From assembly GCF_014898055.3 (NCBI RefSeq), contig NW_023601433.1:43395876-43459875 (forward strand): a DNA stretch of 64,000 nucleotides. The letters are read 5' to 3'. How positions within the stretch are numbered: the stretch's first letter is position 1; every line of letters starts with the position of its first letter. This DNA comes from Talpa occidentalis (taxonomy: Eukaryota; Chordata; Mammalia; Eulipotyphla; Talpidae). Shown in pieces: positions 44,956-56,539 of the stretch. The notes under the pieces were generated by a model, which saw only the letters and a program-made list of their open reading frames with translations, was not told where the DNA came from and ran no database searches. The translations under genes were made by a program, and so were the position numbers.

Positions 44956-45274
44956 GCATATAAGGGCAGGGGAGCAGAGGACAGGGAAGTGGCAGAGGAC
45001 TGTGTGGCAGAGAGCAGTAGAGACCAGAGAAGAGAGCACAGGAGAACCCCAGAGAGCTCAGGAAGAATAAAAATTCACAGGAGTCTAGGAGGCCTGCCAG
45101 CCTCCCGGCCCCCAGGCCTCCCTGCCTGCCCTGCACTTGGTTGCCTCACTACAAATGGTGTAGAAAGATCATTAAAAGCCTGAAAAACCCACGGAGGGCT
45201 CCAGAACCCTCCTTTACCCGTCTGCCCAGATTCATAGAGAAACCTGCCCCGTGCCTTGCTGGCACTACATACAG

Positions 45275-46725
45275 CTTTTAGTTTTCCTAGAAATAAAATA
45301 GAAGCTCTGAAGGCCCAAAAGTTTAGGGAACAATCATGACCATAAGGAACAGGACCAGGAACCCACCAGCCCTGAGGACAGCACAGCTTTGACATATGAG
45401 CCCAGGCTCAGGGTCCCCACCGCAGTTGGCCAGGCTGCCAGTTCCCCGCTATCTGATATTTGACTTTCTTAACCGAATTGAGCTCAGTTTCCTCACCTGA
45501 TTAAAATGGGATGAGATTACCATGAGAGAAGGCAAATAAGTGCCAGCAGGGCAGAGCAGGAACCTCATTAACCGCCAAGGGCAGTGAGTCCTTAGCAATC
45601 ACAGCAGAGTGGTAGGGCCTCAGACAAGCCCTAGGTGTGGGTGAAGGCAATTCAAGGGCAAATCAATGCCTTCTGGTGCTACATTCCAGAAAGGATACAT
45701 CTTGACAAGTGGTGGGAGTGTGCCAGGGAGCCCACAAATTTGCCTCATCTTCCCCCTGAAGATCTTTGCTAGTTCACCTTTTCTCGGCTGAATTGATTAT
45801 ATTTGCAAATTCACACTTGATAGACTGCATACAGGAACATGTGTGTGTTGATAAAATGCTCCATCTGCTCAAAGATGACAATGAAATGCCCACAGGTGAA
45901 GACAATTCAATATAAGTCAGGTGAAAATGCTATGCCTTAAATCGAGTACAGAGAAGGAAAACCTCATTTGCTGCCTTCTCTAAGGCTCTGCTATTCCTAA
46001 AGCGCCCAGAAAGAAATACTAGAATAATGTGCAACAGTGGAGGTGGGGGGGCAGTTATGAGGAGGCAGCAGATGTTGGAATTAACAGAGGCGCTGGCCCC
46101 ATCTGCCCAGGCCACAGCCTCCACCTCAAGCCAGCCCCGCCTCAGCCATTGCAGACATCGACCTGCCCACCGCTATGGACCTGTGGCTCATGGACTTCAG
46201 AGCAAGGGATGCCAGCTGCTGGGCATCAGACATGTGCTATATACTGGGGATAAGCTGGGAACTCTCATGTTCCCCTTCTCTTCTGTTGTCTTTGTCAAAG
46301 AAAAGCCTCCATTCTCAGGGCATCAGAAAGTATTTTAAAACATGCACTCACTGCCTGGCTGACTTCATCAATGCAGTTTCTTCACCAAAGATCAGCAGTC
46401 AGTCTCGGCACAAGGAGAGTGTCCAGGGACGGCAGGCACTTGATTTAAAATAAATGGAACACCCATGAGGTACAGGCTGATGCTCACCAGGAGCAGGCTT
46501 AGCCCGCTCCCCGAAGTTCCCATCCTGTTTCCACAACTTTCCACCACATGTCACTCGCCATCTGACTTGCCCTCCATCTTCTCACCAAATTATTGCCACT
46601 GAGAAACACTGGCTGCAAATGCTTACTCTGTGGATCTTTACATCGCTACACCTGTCTCTGCCCTGGGGTGGGGGAAGCTGTGTATATTTCTATGTTGTAG
46701 ATATATTCTCAGTAGTATCTTTTAC
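45275..46725. other. No gene; unmatched, possible MIR near 45440-45560
   Basis: 'gtttcctcacctgattaaaatgggatgagattacca' at about 45485-45522 resembles MIR. The rest is unmatched. The 103-codon frame at 46027-46338 has no recognisable domain. Confidence 0.45.
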
Positions 46726-46731
46726 CCCAAG

Positions 46732-47117
46732 TGTAGGGGAAGGAATGGCCACAATGCAGGTTTTCTATGATCCAGGGTAAAGGAGGAGTCAGAGCCCTTG
46801 GTGGCTTTTTGCAGGCTTTTATTGGGGTTTACCAGGTACACAGCAGGCAGGGGTACTGAGGGGCCGGGAGGCTGGCAGGCCTCCCAGCTCCCAGCAAATC
46901 CTCACTCTATCTGGGCTCTCCGGCCTTCTCTCTATCTCTCTCAGTTTCTGCTGCTGCTGGCATCCCCGTGATGCCGCCCTTAAAAGGCCAGTCTCTCAGC
47001 CCAGGTGCACCCACTTCAGGTGCCCGCCATCAGGCATGCATTCAGGACCACAGGGTTCCCTCATCTATCCTAATGGCGGGAGGGCAGAAAAGCCTGATAC
47101 CTTTTACCTACCCTACA
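46732..47117 (-). mobile_element. Solo LTR of the same ERV family, minus strand
   Basis: Minus-strand reading starts TGTAGGGTAGG (47117 downward), keeps the stem-loop (46959-46975, GGCATC/GATGCC), an AATAAA, and a long-type R/U5 boundary, and ends near 46732. The 5-bp flanks (CCAAG and TCATG) do not match, so the TSD has decayed or the copy was rearranged. U3 is somewhat shorter than in the other copies. Confidence 0.88.
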
Positions 47118-47119
47118 TC

Positions 47120-47740
47120 ATGTCACCCATTAATGTTGATGGTGGTGGCAGCAGCGTTTGTTGCCTGTGGCTGGCACTTGACACAAACTAGTTTGTATGG
47201 AAATGACTCCACGGGATAGCCCTGTCTGCTTTTACAAAGGTTAATTACCTCTGTGGTCTGTGGAGATTAAGGAGGTTGCACAAGAACACACAAAGTGAAG
47301 GTGGGTGACACACACCAGAGTGAGCTATCTCCAGCTCTCTCATATTCTTTTAAGAGCTAGAAGAAACTTAGAAATCAGCTTTAGAAAATGTCCCATGTTA
47401 GAGATAAGGGAATGGAGAGTTGGGGGACTCCCTTTTGCAGAGTCACATGGGGGTTGGTGGTTGAGACAGGGCTTCCACCTAATCCCTTACCTCCCATAAA
47501 GTACTATTTAATTGATGCCAGAAGCTTCTGCAGACATAAAACTTCATTGCATCATAGGGATGAGGAGAAAGAAGGATAAAGAGGCCTGCTGAATTCCCCT
47601 TGGCTGAAGAGGATCTTCAAAGGAAACTCAAGGAGTGAGGCAGATTGCTTCCATCCTGCTCACAACTTCACCAGTATCCAGTGGTTTCAGAAAATGGACT
47701 CCTGCAGTAGTCACTGTACATGCCACATTCTGCTGGATTC
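47120..47740. other. No gene; unmatched sequence
   Basis: No feature supported apart from short MIR-like scraps. Confidence 0.45.
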
Positions 47741-47744
47741 AGAG

Positions 47745-47960
47745 AGGCTGGGTAGCCCTGTGGTTGGGAACTAACCTGACCACAAGGTACTCTCGAGGTA
47801 ATCAACCTGAATGGAAATGCCCACTCTGCCTCACACAAGTTCTGCCACTTTGGGAAGCCTTGCTCTTCATCCTTAGTTTTCTCATCAATAGAATGGGGCT
47901 AATACAAGTCATTGCTCAAGATGTTTTTAAAAAACATTTCATAGATCCTGAACTTAGCCT
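47745..47960 (+). mobile_element. MIR SINE remnant
   Basis: 'gtagccctgtggttgggaactaacctgaccacaagg...gttctgccactttgggaagccttgctcttcatccttagttttctcatcaatagaatggggctaata' follows MIR from head to body. Confidence 0.75.
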
Positions 47961-47964
47961 GCGT

Positions 47965-48475
47965 GGTTCACAATAAGGGCCACACAAGTGAACGTTTCAT
48001 GACCACTCATTCTCTGCTGGCCAGTCTCTGCCTAGTTCTGTAGACAGTGCTGAAAGGGTGGCAAGACAAACCCACTGAAAGTAACAAGTGTTTCACATCT
48101 GTCAGGGATGTGGCCTTTGACTCCACTTCTCAGACTTCAGGGTGACAATTAAATACCCTTTCCTCGTGGCTATATAGAAGCGTAATACTTTATATCTGTC
48201 ACTCTGGTAACCAAGCAACTGACAGTCTTTTCACACAATGAAAATGCTCCAAATGCTTCACTCTGATTCATTTCAGCAGGCAGCAGGTTGGGTAGCTGAG
48301 TCATCTGTACTTCCTGAGAGGTACAATTAGGACCACAGTTTTCTGCAGAACCACTAATCATGCCCCAGGTATTAGGCTAAGCTGAGAACAGACATAGAAT
48401 CCCCAGTACAAATGAATTCCACGATGACTCAGGGGCCCAGGAGTAGAGCTTTGCAGGAGATGGGGTGCTGTTGAG
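47965..48475. other. No gene; unmatched sequence
   Basis: Nothing identified. Confidence 0.45.
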
Positions 48476-48479
48476 AATA

Positions 48480-48605
48480 AACACTAGACTAGACTTCAAA
48501 AGATTCACTCCAGCCTCAGTTCGGTCCCCAACCAGCCATAATATCTTGGTCAAGTTATCTGATAGGTTGGCTGTTCATTTCCTCCCATGTATTAAAATAG
48601 AGAAC
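48480..48605 (+). mobile_element. MIR SINE remnant
   Basis: 'cagcctcagttcggtccccaaccagccataatatcttggtcaagttatctgatagg' followed by 'tcatttcctcccatgtattaaaatagagaacc' fits MIR core and body, diverged. Confidence 0.6.
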
Positions 48606-48609
48606 CTCT

Positions 48610-49180
48610 CAAAGGACAGCCCTAAGTCTCCAATGATTAGGTAAGAATGACTAATGACATGGAGAAAATTCGTTATAAGAGACCTTTCAGATTTAAGAGA
48701 TTTTCAATCTATTATAAACAACCTCCTGACTTTTAGCTAGTGGTAGGGGCTTCAAAGCAAGTTTCTAGTAAAGTTTAAGAAGGAAAATTTTCCAGTTCAA
48801 CACATTTAGTTCTTTTTCCAAGGATGAAAAGGCCCACTGGTCCAGTTACATATACACATTTGGCGAGTTGGGTGATATGATTAGTTGTAACCACTGAATG
48901 CTCTTTCATTTGAAGTCAGTTGGAGGGCTTTGATGAGCTAAGAACTTCCCTTGTGAAAAGCAAATGACATTAGACAAGACACAGTGATGTCAAGTGCATT
49001 TGAATGACAATGATCAGTGAGAGCTTCTATAGTACCTAGGGCAAGTATTTGTGGGAAGTTGGGCTCAGGTGTTTCTACAGGGACAAAGCACATTCCCTCC
49101 TGTTTCTCTCCCTGGCTCCCAACTCTACTCCAGATACCCAAGCTTTCCACAATGTTCTTGAAATTCCCAGCACATGAAAG
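48610..49180. other. No gene; unmatched sequence
   Basis: Nothing identified. Confidence 0.45.
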
Positions 49181-49182
49181 TG

Positions 49183-49339
49183 ACTGAAATACACTGCTGA
49201 GGGGAGCAGCAGGCGAGTCAGGAGAGGTCTGCTGCGCCATGTGGGTTTCTCCCTGGCCGTCCAGGGATCGAATTCATGCTGCAGAGGCTGTGGTGCTTCA
49301 TAATGCAGTGCTTAGCCCCTTGCACCACCAGGGAGGCCC
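49183..49339 (-). mobile_element. tRNA-derived SINE, older type, 3'-truncated
   Basis: The minus strand gives the head ('gggcctccctggtggtgcaaggggctaagcac'), B box region and body up to 'cagcagtgtatttcagt', where it stops without a tail. No TSD was found, so a later deletion is likely. Confidence 0.85.
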
Positions 49340-50730
49340 TCTACTGCCCTGCTTTGATGATCAAGCAGGCAAAGAGCAGAACTGAACTTCTTGCTTGATA
49401 ATTAAGGTGAAACTCTGGTAGGAATGGCAAAGCAAACCTATGTTCTACTTCAATTTCCCTGGAAATCTCACTTCAGCCAGAGTAAAGGATAACAAAGGTA
49501 AAATCCTATGAGAACAGGGAAAATAGGAAAGAAACCCTTACCGGTCAAGAGATGATCATATAATTTTAGAAACAGAAAAGCAGTCCGATAAATGGCAATG
49601 ATGTAGGCAACCAAAAAAAGCTAAACTCCATGCTGGAGAGAGGAAAAAGAGTGTGTAGGGAGGCAAGTAAGGAAGCAAATTCATCTGAGTGACAGGGACC
49701 CTGAAGAAATCAGACATTCATGCCACTGGGTAATTCTGAAGGCGAGGGTGCAAGATCCCTGGAATACCAAGTACAAGCTGCTCAACTATATGTAAGGAAT
49801 TAAGTTCAAGTCCACATAAGGCCCAATGGTAAGGCCCTGCTCAGTCTCCTTCCCCTCCCATTTTCTTAAAAAGTAGCAACCAGATCCATATTTTTGAGGC
49901 AAAGACTAAATGATTGCTTTATGGAGAAACTGGCTCAAACGCAAGAAAAGATATCCAGTCACTCACAATCTGGAATTCTTCGATGAAGCCACCAGATCCC
50001 TAGCCAGTGACCCTAAAGCCAAATTCACCTGGATAAATAGTTGGAGCTTGTGCATGTCCTTTTGATGCCTGTCTTATATATGAATGGACATCAAAAAGAA
50101 AATCACCAGAGGTTAGAAGAAAAATTCTAACATAAGAAACCAAATCAAAGAAAGGATTTTGGAAGAAACGGGATCAAGGCAGGAAGTAGGAGAAAACCTA
50201 AACACTAGTTGTATAGTTAATAACCTTCAAGACTTGAAAAGAGAGAAGAAAGTACAATGATATAAGAGGTTTTTTAATATTAAAATATGACATCAAAGGA
50301 AAGAACTTAATAGAAGAGTTAAAGATAAATTTGGAGCAATTTCCCTAAAAGATAAGCATTTGGTTAGCAAGAGATAAAAGATTATGAGATTAATCTAGGA
50401 AGTCCAAAATCTGAGTAATAAGTGGCCAAAAGAGAATAAAGAGGGAAAATTGAGGAGAAAGAAATTATTCAAGAAATACTATTAAGATATTTCCCAAATG
50501 TGAAAGATTATGATTGAAAGATTCCAGCAAGTAGCCAGCAGAAATAACTTTAAAAGTTCCACAACCAAATCATATAACTGTAAATTACCAAAATAGCAGA
50601 GACAAAACTAACATCCTAAAAAGTAAATAGCAACATTAATCCAACTAGAATATAATGGAGAAGTGCCTGGAAAATTTTGGAAGAAAATGGTTTCCCACTT
50701 ACAATTGTGTACTTAGCTAATCTTTTCTTC
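49340..50730. other. No gene; unmatched, A-rich
   Basis: A-rich plus strand with text reminiscent of ancient L1 ORF1/ORF2 at about 50090-50700 ('gaaaatttctaac', '...aagaatcaaaga...'), but too diverged to call. Confidence 0.4.
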
Positions 50731-50746
50731 AAGAAAGGGGTCGTAG

Positions 50747-51006
50747 GGGCCTCCCTGATAGCACAAGGGGTTAAGCGTCAGCACTATGAAGCTATCCGCA
50801 GCCACTGCAGCATGAGTTCGATCTCCGACCAGGGAGATACCCACATGGCGCAGCAGACCTCTCCTGTCTTGCCCGCTGCTCCCCTCAGTAGTGTATTTCG
50901 TCGGTCTACCTGTTCTGTTCCCCACTCTGTCTCTGGTGAATCCTCTCACCCCCTACACCTCTGGCCTGTACCCCAGTTCTTGTATGCATAAATAAATCAT
51001 TAAAAA
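50747..51006 (+). mobile_element. tRNA-derived SINE, older type
   Basis: Full length, with B box 'agttcgatctc' and ATAAATAAATC tail. The TSD is imperfect: AAGAAAGGGGTCGTAG (50731-50746) against AAGAAAGTGTTCATAG (51007-51022), 13 of 16 identical. Confidence 0.9.
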
Positions 51007-51024
51007 AAGAAAGTGTTCATAGGG

Positions 51025-51790
51025 AGGCATTTTCAAAGGTAAATATTCACAAAAATGGGATCAACCTTACATGTCTCAAGAAGCTACTGAAGGATGTTGT
51101 TTTACATAATAAGGAAGAATGAAGAAGGAATAAAATAAGACTAGGAAACAGGGCATCCAACAGAGAGGGGAGGTGCAGGGGATTCTCGGGATGATGATGA
51201 TGAAAAGGAAGATCCCACAGAGAATAATAGGTCCAGATTCCAGCAGAGAAGATGGTTCCAGGGACAACTCCAAGAGGGAAAGTGAAACATCAATGAGCGA
51301 GGTGGTCAAACCCAGCAAGGGGAGAGTTTTAAGTCTCCTGGAGAGTGTGGGCTCAGTCAGTAAATATGTAAATAAAAAAATAAGCAAATGTTAACATTCT
51401 ACAATTATAAACTTGAAGGGGAAAAGGGAAATACACCCATAGAACACAAGATGGCTTGGAGATACATACATATGTAACCAAGAGAATATAAAAGTCTACA
51501 TTTGACTTAATATCTAGCAGATGTGGAAGGTATAGGGGCTAAATTCTTATTTTGTATCTATAGAATCTAAATGGTGATTTATAAACTGGGGAAAGTATTC
51601 TGAAAGGAGTAATTAACCAAAAAAAAAAAAAAAAAAAAAAGGGAGTTGAAAGTAGAAGCCTTTCCTAAGTGGGAAACGGGAAGAGAGAGACTGGGTAAAA
51701 AATAAGCTCAGAGAACTACTGGAATTTTTTTAAAGGTATATATATTCTTTTGATTGAAATAAAAATTAAAATGAATATTTGAAGGGCTGG
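51025..51790. other. No gene; unmatched, with an A20-plus run
   Basis: Contains a pure A-run at about 51620-51640. The frame at 51076-51387 (minus) overlaps one at 51173-51394 (plus); neither has a recognisable domain. Confidence 0.45.
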
Positions 51791-51794
51791 ATGA

Positions 51795-52045
51795 AAGAAT
51801 AATAGCTAATACACACTGCATGCCTATTGTGTTCAACACTACACATATTAACTCACTTTCTATCACCAACAACCCTTTGAGAGAAGCACTTTTATTCTGC
51901 TACCCATCTTTTACTGTGATATTGGGGACTTCGCAAGCTGAGGTAACTTACCCAAGGGTGCACAGTTAGGAAGCAGGACAAACAAAATTTTCACCTACAC
52001 AGTTTGGCTGCAGAACCTGCATGCTTAACCACTCTGCTAAACTGA
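51795..52045 (-). mobile_element. MIR SINE remnant, antisense, nearly complete
   Basis: 'taatagctaatacacactgcatgcctattgtgttcaacactacacatattaactcactttc', then 'tgaggtaacttacccaagggtgcacagttaggaagc', then 'ggctgcagaacctgcatgcttaaccactctgcta': the reversed MIR order from tail to head. Confidence 0.85.
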
Positions 52046-52287
52046 AAAGGAAGATGTTTCAAAGGTATACCAAGAACATTTATCTGATGAAAAGTCTACC
52101 CATTTCTGCAGTGAGTTTCCAGGCAGTATGAAGAGTTTTCTCAGACAAAAATTCTAGGTCTGTGTCTACACACAGATCATGGGGCAACTGTCCTTCCATA
52201 TGCTCTGCCCTATACATATGTTTATGTATGATTTTGCTTAGAGAATTAAGCAACATGGTTATTTAAGAGTCTCAATAAATTTTTGTT

Positions 52288-52465
52288 ATGAATGAGACCA
52301 TCCGGTATTTTTCTTTTTCTTTCTGGCTTATTTTGCTGAGCATGATCCCTTCCGGCGCCATCCATGTTGCTGTAAATTGCATGAGTTTATCTTTTTTGAT
52401 TGCTGAGTAATATTCCATTGGGTATATGCACCACCTCTTCTTGATCCAGTTATCTAGCATTCCTG
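52288..52465 (-). mobile_element. L1 ORF2 C-terminal fragment, antisense
   Basis: The minus strand encodes 'LDNWIKKRWCIYPMEYYSAI'-type ORF2 end in an open 62-codon frame. The fragment has neither 3' UTR nor tail, which is unusual for a target-primed insertion. Confidence 0.85.
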
Positions 52466-52469
52466 TGAT

Positions 52470-53555
52470 GTCAGAAAATAAAGGTAGATTGCTACAGGGT
52501 TGGCTGAAAATGTACCATCACTATCGGACACACTATATCATTCATCATAATAAGAACTAGGAGGAGGGAAAACCAACTGGGTCTCAATAGGGTCCAAAAG
52601 TCAAAGTAGAATTTTAAAATTTATGGTCACAAAATTACCGCATATCTACATGAAATATTAAGAAAATAAACACTTAAATCAATCTTCCATACTTTTAAGT
52701 TTGGAAGCAGCTTGATGGAATTTTCCAATATGGATTCAATCATTATAGGCAGACCAGATAAAAGGGAAAATGATTACATGATTCATGCAATATTTAACTC
52801 ATATTACAAAAAAAAGAATCCCCAAGGAACAGAAACAGAAACTGCATGCAAAGTCCTCTCTGGTCGATTTTTCTCTGTAAACCATAGGGTGTGCTATTCG
52901 GTAAATGCTATTATTTCTGAAAGGAGGAAGCTCATCTGGAATCAGGAGACATGATGTCATATGTCATTGAGGGGTCTTATTGATTTCCTAGGAAAGAAAC
53001 TTAGATGCATTCACAGTGAATTTCTCTTGTGTTTAATGTGCCATTGAAAGGACCTCACACCAGGGACACTGGCATCATTAACAGTCTTTCATATGTCATT
53101 TTACACTTTTCAAAATAAATGTTGCTCTTCCTGGGTATTTGACCCAAATCTACAGAGAGGTGGCAGTGACACAGACAGGAATGTCCACCGTGTATTACGC
53201 TCAGGAGCAGAAGAGAGAAGAGTTGTGTAGTTCAGGGAAAGGAACAGCATATCCCTGCCCCAGTACCTTCAGACCTGAGGCTGATCTTCCTCTTGTGACA
53301 ACAGAGAGGGGTAAACAGCCCAAGCAAAGGCAGAGGGACAATGCGGGAGCACCAAGTCAGCAACAGGAGCAAGTCAATGCCTTCACCACCCTACTTTCTG
53401 AACTTTCTGTCATAGACATGATTCTATTGCATCCTGGGTCAGATCACATGATCTCACTTCAGTTTAGGCAGCAGCATTTCCAAACCTAAAGGAAACCCAT
53501 GCATGCTAAGATAAGCCACCTCATCAGGGACTTTTTCATTTGCTTCTAAAAACAT
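52470..53555. other. No gene; unmatched sequence
   Basis: The 116-codon frame at 53139-53489 is not supported by any domain or splice context that I can see. Confidence 0.45.
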
Positions 53556-53559
53556 GAAT

Positions 53560-54115
53560 TTGCTACATGACCCAGCAATTCTACTTCTAGGCATCTACCC
53601 AAAAAACTCACAAACACTAATTTAAAAGGAAACCTTCGCTCCTATGTTCATAGCAGCATAATTTACAAAAGCCAAGAGATGTAATCAACCTAGTGTCCAA
53701 AACAGATGAATGGATCTAGAAGATGTGGTATATATACACAATGGAATACTACTCAGCGATTAAAAAAGATAAACTCATGTTATCTGTGCAACATAGATGG
53801 AACTGGAAGGGATAAGTTTAAGCAAATAAGACAGTAACAGAAAGATAAATAGTGGAAAGTGTCACTTCACTTATATGTGGAATAGAGAGAAACCAAACAA
53901 AGAGTTAGACAAAAACAAACTTTAAAACCAACCCTTGAAAACTGACCAGAGATCTGAGGCATCCAAGAGAGGAGGAGGGGGGAAAATAATGGACTATCGT
54001 GCAGGCCTATGGGTGTCTGGTTGGTGGGCACGCTCTGGTGACTACACCTGAGGGGGGACATCCTGTACAGTATGTAAAATGATGACACATTAATAAAAAT
54101 AAATTAATAAATTTT
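53560..54115 (+). mobile_element. Old L1 3' end
   Basis: 'ctacatgacccagcaattctacttctaggcatctaccc...', '...gaagatgtggtatatatacacaatggaatactactcag...', long 3' UTR, and end 'ttaataaaaataaattaataaa'. All frames broken. Confidence 0.85.
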
Positions 54116-54360
54116 GACTGAGTGAAATGGGCCCTATGTATTGCTCATTCCAGTGAGGAAACAGGGCAGTTTTTTAATTTGAATCTATATATTGGATACT
54201 GATTCTCTTAAAATCTGTTGAAGAAGTGGTTTCTGAAAGGAGTGGCTGGTTATGGGGGTTAGCAAGGGAAGTATGAAGTCAACAGCCTTGTATGTTGTGT
54301 GGAAATTAAGAGGCAGAGAAGAGAGGGCATATGGGGAGTAACTCTATAAAATATGGGATA

Positions 54361-54374
54361 AAAGTAAAGAAATA
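54361..54374 (+). repeat. Shared target site, copy 1 of 3
   Basis: AAAGTAAAGAAATA. Exact copy 2 is at 55387-55400 after the L1; diverged copy 3 (AAAGTGAAGAAAGA) is at 55670-55683 after the SINE. Confidence 0.9.
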
Positions 54375-55386
54375 TCTCATGGTAGTTTTGATTTGCATTT
54401 CCCTGATTGCAAGTGATGTTGAACAATTTTTCATATGCCTGTTGGCCATTAGCATTTCCTCTTCAGAGAAGTTTCTTTTTAGCTCCTCTGTCCATTTCTT
54501 GACTGGATTATTTTCTTTGTTGTTGTTGAGTCTCATCAGCTCTTTGCAGATTTTTGTGATCAGTCCTTTATCATTAGTGTTGTGTGCAAAAATTTTCTCC
54601 CAGTTGGTGGGGTTTCTCTTTGTTTTTGTTATTGTCTCTTTTGCTGTGCAGAAGCTCTTTAATTTGATGTAGTCCCAGCTGTTGATCTTTGCCTTCACTA
54701 TCACTGCTTTGGTACCATCTTACACCAGTGAGAATGGCACATAAAAAAACTAGCAACAACAAATGTTGGCGAGGTTGTGGAGAAAAAGGAACTCTTCTGC
54801 ACTGTTGGTGGGAGTGCAAACTGGTCCAACCACTATGGAGAGCTGTGTGGAGATTTCTGGACCTACTAAACATAGAGCTTCCACAGGATCCAGCAATTCC
54901 ACTCCTAGGTATTTACCCAAAGAACACAGAAACATCAATTCCAAAGAACACCTGCACCCCTATGTTTATAGCAGCACTATTTACAATAGCTAAGCTTTGG
55001 AAACAGCCCAAATGCCCAAAAATAGATGACTGGATCAAGAAGATGTGGTACATATATACCATGGAATATTACTCAGCATTCAAAAAAGATAAACACATGC
55101 AATTTGCAGCAACATGGATGGCGCTGGAAGGGATCATGCTCAGTGAAATAAGCCAAAAAAAAAGAAAAATACCGGATGGTCTCACTCATAGCAGGAATCT
55201 AGAATACTTAAATAAGGGACCAGGAAAATGAATAACTATAAGAAAGTGAAAATCAAAATCAACAAAAACTATGAACCAGAGACACTTTTTGGGGGTGGGG
55301 GGCGGGAGGGGAGGGATTGGGGTCAGAATGGGGGGATTGCAATTGTATGGGGAATATAAAAATAAAATTTATTAATTAAAAAAAAA
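54375..55386 (+). mobile_element. 5'-inverted L1 with exact 14-bp TSD
   Basis: 54375-54715 is L1 ORF2 in antisense; 54716-55386 is sense ORF2 end, 3' UTR and A-tail. The two parts derive from neighbouring L1 positions, as expected from twin priming. The sense part holds an open frame of about 165 codons ('[17 protein letters not shown]' in one frame; '[20 protein letters not shown]' in the ORF2 frame), so the copy is young. Confidence 0.93.
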
Positions 55387-55402
55387 AAAGTAAAGAAATA
55401 AA

Positions 55403-55669
55403 GGGGCCTCCCTGGTGGTGTAAAGGGTTGAGACACAGCACTATGAAGCTACCCGCAGCCACTGCAGCATGAGTTCTATCCCCAGCCAGGGAGGTGACCC
55501 ACATGTCACACCAGACCTCTCCTGTCTTGCCCGCTGTTCCCCTCAGCAGTGTATTTCAGTCAATCTGCCTGTTCTGCTCCCCACTCTGTCTCTGGTGAAT
55601 GCTCTTACCCTCACACCTCTGGCCTGTACCCTAGTTCTTGTATGCATAAAATAAATAAATCTTTTTAAA
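55403..55669 (+). mobile_element. tRNA-derived SINE, older type, abutting the L1
   Basis: Head 'ggggcctccctggtggtgtaaagggttgagac', B box mutated to 'agttctatccc', ATAAAATAAATAAATC tail. It sits directly after the 3' TSD of the L1 and uses a target overlapping that TSD (12 of 14 bases match). Confidence 0.88.
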
Positions 55670-55684
55670 AAAGTGAAGAAAGAG

Positions 55685-56535
55685 TACATTGAAGTCAGAG
55701 TTTTTCAAATTTTATAGTCTTGAAGTATATACTTCATACTTCTATAGAAGTATTGAACAAAGAGCTTGTTTTTTTTTTAATTACTTCACTTTTAAACATT
55801 AAATTTGTATGAGGGATATTATTTATGAATCCAATTCTGTTTTAAATGACATTATCACCTCACCCCTCTAATGTGGCACTCATTGCCAAGTCCAATCAAG
55901 GATCAGGTAATAAAAGGAATAAACAGTACTTCTTTTTGCTTGATCATACTTCTGTCAATTTCTCAATTTTATTATAACAAGTTTCATGCTGGCAAAAGTC
56001 TAAAATGTACTTTCTGATTGTTGAGAGCTAGAGAAGTGGGTGGGGATTGATTTGAAAGGTGACATGATACAGGTTTCTATAGTTTCATAATTGATCATTG
56101 TGCATTTCCCATTGGGGACTAAATACCAGCACCCAGCAGGAACAGGGAAAGAAGTGAAGCCTCTGGAGGACTGCAGGAACCCCCATCCCGATCTCCCCAC
56201 ACACCAGCTGCTGACCACATCCTGCTTCTTCAGATCTTGGTTCAATTCTGTGAGTCCCTGCTCTCAGGTCAGGTGAAGTCTGTGTCACCAACCTGTTCTC
56301 ATTGGAGCACGGCTCTCCTTCATGGACCTCATGATCACGGTTAAACTTCTCTAACCAAATAAACAGTTACCAATGTCTCCCTTCCAATGAGAATACTAGT
56401 TTTGCATGGGCAGGTACAATGAAAAATGCCCAGATCCTTGGTCAGAGCCTTGCACATAGTACTCAGTAAAAATTAATGTGGGTATCACATCTAGAATACA
56501 TAAAGATACAGAATAGAGAAAATAGGAATATAGAT
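55685..56535. other. No gene; unmatched sequence
   Basis: Nothing identified. Overlapping short frames at 56000-56291 lie on both strands. Confidence 0.45.
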
Positions 56536-56539
56536 GTAG

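Larger units (their letters stand above)
42744..45269 (+). mobile_element. Older LTR of a related family, split by a provirus
   Basis: 5' part 42744-42892 and 3' part 44961-45269 form one LTR of about 458 bp. Its U3 start ('tatagggtaaatgg...caggttttttccaccctcccacc') and its end ('taaaagcctgaaaaacccacggagggctcc...') line up with the neighbouring LTRs but are more diverged. The TSD TACAG is at 42739-42743 and 45270-45274. The canonical TG start has mutated to TA. It was a solo LTR before the second element entered. Confidence 0.85.

Noticed and set aside
46029..46338. Possible short exon in a GC-richer stretch
   Set aside because: Two overlapping plus-strand frames, no domain, and no consistent acceptor/donor pair that I could support.
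54689..55231. 180-codon plus-strand frame
   Set aside because: It is the C-terminal part of L1 ORF2 in a 5'-inverted L1, preceded by antisense sequence, so not an independent gene.
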